In this document: one piece after another, positions 58,263 to 64,000 of the stretch
Position numbering within the stretch: the first letter of the stretch is position 1
Layout of the letters: each line of letters opens with the position of its first letter
Assembly (NCBI RefSeq): GCF_040802235.1
Contig: NC_133157.1
Span: forward strand, 25,499,501-25,563,500
Direction: 5' to 3'
Length of the DNA: 64,000 nt
DNA from: Manis javanica
Taxonomy: Eukaryota > Chordata > Mammalia > Pholidota > Manidae
Translations under genes and position numbers: made by a program
Notes under the pieces: model-generated
What the model was told of the DNA's origin: nothing
Databases searched by the model: none
The model's input: only the letters and a program-made list of their open reading frames with translations

Positions 58263-59685
58263 GCTCATTTCTAAGTTTTTTGTAAGTGAATACTTTGCTA
58301 AAATGTTTTTAAAAGATCCTGATAAAGCTAGGCTCTGTACCACTCCTTGATAAACTGATGTAGGTTACATCTAGAAATGGAATTACTAGGGCACAAGATA
58401 TGTGAATCCTCACCTTTATCACATACTGACAAACTGCTAACCCCAGTTGTTTGTATTTATACTCTCCAAATCCCTTCAAAATAATTTGCACATTTTATCT
58501 TCACTTCCTCTTATTCACCTTAGTCTAAAAAAACTATTTTAAGGTCACGAAATACCTCTTCATTTAAAAATCCAACATCCTGTTTTGTTTTAATCATTCT
58601 TGACCACTGAAGTCCCTCTTTGGGTGGACTACTGTGCAACAGTCTATTTCACAATAATGTTTTACACTGAGGAGCCAGAAGATAATCCATGCTTCTCCAA
58701 CTTTCTCAAATCATTTCTAACAGGAGAAAGTGAACTTGGCATAGCCCAAGATAAGGCCATGACAAATATAAAATATCTTATCTTAAAATGTGAAATCTTG
58801 AATTCTGTCCCATAATATAGTACTGTTTAACTTTAAAATGTTTATAATTAACATTGAGATCAGCCAACGGTACCATATGCATCATATTTACAATGTGACT
58901 TTGTACAGCCAGTGCCAAAAGTCATGTATCCCCTGGGGTATGTATAACTAGTTTGAGAAACATAAATGAATTGTTCAAAATTGTGAAGCCTAGATTTCAA
59001 CATCTGATTGCTTTGGAAGCCATGGGCTTTCTCCTGTACCAACAGTCTTAGTTGGCACATATTTCTTTCCTCTGAGACTTGAATTTTAATAATCATAAAG
59101 GACTTGTGAGTGTTGAAAAAGTAAAACTGAGTCCTCCTTGAATGAAACTAGCATCCTAGGACTGAACATTCAATGAATATTCAGCTTGCTTGAGCTCTGG
59201 AAGAAAGGAAGAAAGGAAATGAGGATAAGAAGATGGAAGGGAAAGAAAAAGCTGAGAAGAGGAAGAGGAAGAACTTTAACATACTCTCTCAGGAAAGAAG
59301 AAAATAAAGAGATCAGACAGGAAAAAATTAGTAACTATATAGTATATTTGAATATAATGAACAAACATACAGGTAGATATATGTAGACTCCTTATACCTC
59401 CAAAATAAGGAATACACTTACTTTTCACATATATAAAAAATAGTTACAAAATCTCATCTTTACTAATACAAAACTGAAGTCCCAACAAATACCAAAGAAT
59501 AACATATAGACAATAAACAGTATCTAAAATGCAGTTGAAGTAGAAATAATTTTTTAAAAGATTTTCTAAATGCTTGTTATTTTAAAACATACTTATAAAT
59601 ATTTCTATGTTAAAGAAATTGTAATGTAAATTAGGAGATATTTAAACTGAATGATAATAAAAACATCCACATCAAAATATGTGAT
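58263..59685. other. unassigned intron sequence
   Basis: No repeat recognised with confidence. 59,170-59,310 is a purine-rich (GA/GGA) tract giving a Lys/Arg-rich pseudo-frame. Short frames at 58,600-58,815 (+) and 58,860-59,096 (-) have no recognised domain. Confidence 0.35.
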
Positions 59686-59689
59686 GTGA

Positions 59690-60300
59690 GACAAGCAATG
59701 CAAAACAATAGTGAAGAACAACAAAATCAAAAGTTGGCCCTCTAAAGATTTGCAACAAACAGATAAACTTGTGACAAGATTGATCAAGAAAGACTGGAGG
59801 AACTTCCTCTTTAGCCGTGACATAATAACTGGTTCAAGACAAACCCTTCATGCATAAAAACCATCGATTTGACAAAACACATGAGGCTACTTTTTCAGGC
59901 ATTGGACAACAGTGTAAAATTGATCCATGAGAAAAGGGAAACTGATGAAGTGATCACTACATTTACCCTTGCTTCTGCCTCAGGACAATATCTCAAGCCC
60001 AGAGCAGGGAACTAGAACTGAAACTGAGGTGACAGAGATTGATTGCAGGCAGCTACGTTGACTAGGACCTGAAGGGCAGGGTATCCGAGAAGAGGAAGCT
60101 GAGCAGGCATGCAGGGCAGGGAGGAGACTGTAGATGTCTCTCTGGGATGGTGACACAAGTCCTTGGCTTTGAGCTAGGCTCTATGTGTCACCAGTAAGAC
60201 TACCTGAGACTTACCACAGAGCAGCTTCAAGAGGATTGAGATGACAATGGAGATACAAGAGGGTGAACAATGCTGAGGGGCATTTACCTTGTTTGTCTTA
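59690..60300 (+). mobile_element. L1 fragments, ORF2 piece then 5'-UTR-like piece
   Basis: 59,710-59,800 is ORF2 text ('aacaaaatcaaaagttggccc', 'gacaagattgatcaagaaag'). About 59,990-60,280 resembles an old L1 5' region ('tctctgggatggtgacacaag'), a weaker match. Confidence 0.5.
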
Positions 60301-60945
60301 GAGAACTTACAATTTTTATACTGATATTATAGTCATTTGTGTACTTGTCTTACTTTTGGGAAGATAATATCTTTGAAAAGAAAAATCTTATTTATTAGCA
60401 TCTTTGTATACACCAAAACACTGGATTGTTACTCAAAACATACAACGAAAATTTCCTGACTATATAAAAGCAGAAGAAAAAAAAAAGAATAGTAACTGCC
60501 CAGTTTTTCCCTGTATATTCTATCAATTCATTTTTTATATCTAAGAAATGAAAAACTATAGTAATTACTCAGAAACAAATGACAAGCCATTTAAACATCA
60601 GTAGAAAGGTAATTTGTGCAAACAGATGAGTTAAAAATGAATATTCTGTTTAGAAGTTGGTGGATAATTAGGAAAATATTGGGGAATATTATGAAAAAGT
60701 TCAATACTGTATGACACTTTCACATTATGATATGGTGTTTAAGTTTAGGTGTTATAGTAAAGAACTGTATGACCAGCAAAAATTGTGAGAAAAACTATCA
60801 TTTTCACTCCACAAACAGGCCTTTAACAAAAACTGATTCTTGTAATTTAAAAAATTTAACAGATACCAGTAGTGCTTATTCTTACTAAATGCACAATACA
60901 CATTCACTTTCTTTAAAGATTAAAGTTAGAAACTCAAAAATTATA
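60301..60945. other. unassigned intron sequence
   Basis: AT-rich, no features. Confidence 0.35.
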
Positions 60946-60949
60946 TACC

Positions 60950-63158
60950 TCCCAACAATCCTCCATGATAAAAATACTCAACTGTAAGAAGGGAACTAAC
61001 TTCCTCAATCTGATAAATGGCATCTATGAAAGACCCAGAGCTAATACCATACTTAATAATTAAAGAGTGAATGCCTTCTCCCTAAGATCAGAAAGAAGGC
61101 AATGATGTTCATTGTATGGTATTTCTACTCAACATTTACTGGAGGTTCTAGCCAAGACAACTGAGCAAGAAAATTAGATTAAATACATGTAGATTGGAAA
61201 GGAAGAAGATAAACTACCTCTACTTGCAAATGACATGATCTTAAATATAGAAAAGCCTAAGGAATACATACACACACACACAAACTCTATTAGAGCTGAT
61301 AAGTTACAAGAATAGAAGATCAATATACAGAGATCAATTTTATTTCTACACATTTGCAATGTACAACCTGAAAATGAAATTTAAAAAGCAATTCTATTTA
61401 CTATAGCATCAAAAAGAATAAAAAATGCTTAAGAACAAATTTAACAAAAGATGTATTTAAGACTTGTATGTTACAAACATCTTTGAAATAATACAAAAGA
61501 AGACCTAATAAAGGTAACGAGATCTGTGTGGGTGACCGGAAGACTTAATAGTTAGGATGATGATACTCCCAAGGTGATTTGCATATTCAATGCAATCTTA
61601 TGAAAATCTGAGCTGGCCTTCTTTGTAGAAACTGTCAAGTTAAACCTAAAATTCATATGAAAATTCAAGTGTCCTAGAATTGTCAAAACAATCCTTAAAA
61701 AGAACAAACTCAAAGGACTCACACCTCTCAATTTCAAGACAATCTACAGACCTAAAATAATTAAGACAGTGAGGTACTAGCATAAAGATTGGCATATAGA
61801 TGAATAGAACAAAAGTGAGAATCCAGGAAAAACACCCTCATATTTACAATTATTCTCAACAAGGGTGAAAAGACAATTCAACAATGAGGGAAAGAAGAGT
61901 CTTTTCAATAAATAGTACTGGACCACCTAGATATCCACATGCAAAACAATTAAATTTTATTATACTTTTATAAATAATTATAAATGGACCCTTCCTTATG
62001 CCATATACAAAAATTAAATCAGAATAGATCATAGAGCTAAATATAAGAGCTAAAACTATAAAACTCTTAGAAGAAAATACAGAGGTAATCTTTTTGACCT
62101 TGGATTTGGCAATGGTTTCTCAGATATGGCAACAAGCATATGCAACAAAGGAGGAAATAGGTAAATTGGACTTCATCAAAACTTTAAAATTTTGTGCTTC
62201 CAAGAACACTATCGAGAAAGTAAAAAGACAACCCAAAGAATGGGAGAAAGCATTTGCAATTATATCAGACATCTAATAAGAGCCTAGTACACAAAATAAA
62301 AAATTCTTACAACTCAACATTAAAAAGACAAACGAAAAAAATCAGAGCAAATAATCTGAATAGATACTTCTCCAGAGAAGGTACACAAACAAGCACATGA
62401 AAAGATGTTTAACATCATTAGTCATAAGGAATTGTAAACCAAAATCATGAGATTCTGCTTCAATCCACTAAGATGGCTCTAATAAAAAAACAAGCATTGG
62501 TGATATGGTGAAATTAGAATTCTCATACATTGCTAATGGGAATGTAAAATGATGAAGCCACTTTGGAAAACAGTCTGTTACTTCCTCAGAAACTTAAACA
62601 TAGAATTATTAAATAGCCTAGTAATTCCATTCCTGTATGAGGCACCCAAAAGAAATGAAACACATGTCCACAAAAATATTTGTACATGAATGTTTCATAG
62701 CTCATTATTCATACTAGCCAAAAAGTAAAACAATCCAAATATCCATATTTAATGTGACATATTTAATGTCACATATCTAAATGTGACATATCGATACAAC
62801 AGAATATTACTTGGCAATAAAAAGGAATAACATACTGATACATACTAAGATATGGATGAATCTCAAAAATATTAAGCAAACTGAAAGAAGCCATTCACAA
62901 AGCCACATATTGTATGATTCCATTTACATGAAATGTCAGAAGAGGCAAATTAAGAGACAGAAAGCAGATTAGTGGTTGGGGTAATTGAGGTAAAATTTGA
63001 AGTGACTGCTAGTGGTATGAAATTGTTCTAATATTGATTGTGGTAATAGCTGCACAACTCTGTGAATATACTAAAAATGACTGAATTGTACACTTAAATG
63101 GAAAAGTAGTATATGTAAAATATATCTCAATAAAGCTGTTACAAAATAATACAACAGC
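60950..63158 (+). mobile_element. old L1, ORF2 to 3' end
   Basis: Plus-strand ORF2 relic: 'ttcctcaatctgataaatggcatctatg', 'ggaggttctagccaagac', 'aacaagcatatgcaacaaag', 'cttcatcaaaactttaaaattttgtgc', 'acagaatattacttggcaataaaaagg', ending 'tatatctcaataaagctg'. Inactive. Confidence 0.9.
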
Positions 63159-63475
63159 TCAAAATCTGAGGACTGGAAGATGAGGACACATGTGAAAAGA
63201 TTTTGCCTCAGATGTTTGAAGTATAACCACAGATCATCTCCACTACATAGAGTACTGAAACAAAAATAAATGGTCCCTATAGTGACTTGGTTATTTCTAA
63301 GATAAACTTATACAATTCATACACTATTATCTTGTTAATATCATAGGTTTTAGCCAAAAATAACTAGGCTGAGAGAGAGTTACTTATAAAATTACACTTA
63401 AATTAATCTTATTTTAAAATCAATTGTCTACTTGTAAATAGGGAACAATATCTAATAGTGGTAAGAATAATAATC
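63159..63475. other. unassigned intron sequence
   Basis: No features recognised. Confidence 0.35.
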
Positions 63476-63479
63476 ATCA

Positions 63480-63695
63480 GAATCAGCCTCATGATACACC
63501 TGCAAGTAAAATTCATAAGACGTGTCAGACACAGTGATAGAATCACATGCATAATATCCAGTCCTCTCAATAATCATACAATGAAATTGGGAAAATCAGG
63601 ATTCAGAAACATTAATTGACTTGCCTATTCAGGGATGAGACAGCAAAGCTAGGATTTGAACTTATGTTCAATGATTTTGTCTCTAAAACATGTGA
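63480..63695 (-). repeat. MIR SINE fragment
   Basis: Reverse MIR: 'agacacagtgatagaatcacatgc', 'tctcaataatcatacaatgaaattgg', 'attgacttgcctattcaggg', 'caaagctaggatttgaactt'. Confidence 0.7.
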
Positions 63696-63754
63696 TCATA
63701 CACCATACTATTTCCTATCTTTAAGAAGGAATAAAGCTTCCGGCCAGAAAATGA

Positions 63755-64000
63755 GCACAGGAGGATTAAAGATGGTGGCAAAAGAGAACCTAACAGAGAA
63801 CTCCTTCCCAAACCACATATAATATGAAAATATAGTTAATACACCTAATCCTGAAAGAGCAACAGGAAAGAAGGCCTGCGCCAGACTGCATACACCTGGA
63901 GAAAAGAGCAGACCTCACAAAACAGGGTAATGTACCAAACCCCTGATCCAGTGGGACCCAAGCCCATCACCCACCCCAGCTCACTGGTGGAAGGAATAGA
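63755..64000 (+). mobile_element. L1 5' UTR start, cut by the window edge
   Basis: 'ggattaaagatggtggca' followed by 'gaactccttcccaaaccac', 'atcctgaaagagcaacagg' and 'cagactgcatacacctgg' look like the 5' UTR of a relatively young L1. It is little degraded as far as can be seen, so a long or full-length copy may lie to the right, inside TMEM38B intron and in the opposite orientation to the gene. Confidence 0.65.

Noticed and set aside
59186-59386. Lys/Arg-rich small protein
   Set aside because: It is the translation of a purine-rich low-complexity tract, without other support.

Overview
This is nuclear DNA from a placental mammal. It is intron-dominated and AT-rich, full of old mammal-wide repeats (MIR, L2, MER5-type, MaLR/ERVL-type) and L1 copies of many ages. 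No bacterial or viral gene organisation is present, and almost every open frame is short and falls inside a repeat. I see no Alu, B1/B2, Bov-tA, SINEC or ERE-type SINE. The youngest repeats are an L1 lineage with a G-rich 3' UTR (near 18.7 kb, 46.1 kb and, as a 5' UTR, the right edge) and a poly(A)-tailed env-LTR element near 44 kb. That pattern fits a laurasiatherian lineage poor in young SINEs. Pangolin is my best guess, but it rests on recall and the sequence alone does not settle it. The one gene I can name is TMEM38B (TRIC-B, an endoplasmic-reticulum cation channel). Its last coding exon lies on the minus strand at 49,201-49,416, behind a clean splice acceptor. The 64-kb end is therefore intron 5 (the upstream exons should lie beyond the right edge), and the 1-47 kb side is the 3' UTR and downstream intergenic DNA. 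Layout: 1-17 kb is intergenic DNA with many ancient repeats and a GC-richer, largely repeat-free stretch at 12.4-13.6 kb. 17.8-20.5 kb holds two L1 copies in opposite orientations. 20.5-31 kb is mostly unique or ancient-repeat DNA with a perfect 24-bp hairpin at 22.7 kb and an almost pure poly(A) micro-insertion at 23.8 kb. 31-33.3 kb carries an old LTR-like repeat and a decayed ERVL integrase. 33.3-40.4 kb is a block of old L1 and HAL1-like sequence. 43-46.4 kb is an old L1 interrupted by a composite insertion: a retrocopied ERV env/3'LTR transcript and a second, shorter copy, together bracketed by a 17-bp target-site duplication. 47.3-49.4 kb is the TMEM38B 3' end. 49.5-64 kb is TMEM38B intron, mostly L1, with a recent 141-bp tandem duplication at 50.1 kb and one unexplained coding-like frame on the gene strand at 53.3 kb. 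I found no convincing wholly new biological system. The best leads are the L1-mobilised env-LTR element, the possible alternative exon at 53.3 kb, the hairpin, and three candidate non-coding functional elements. Repeat borders are approximate and judged by eye; family names are from memory.
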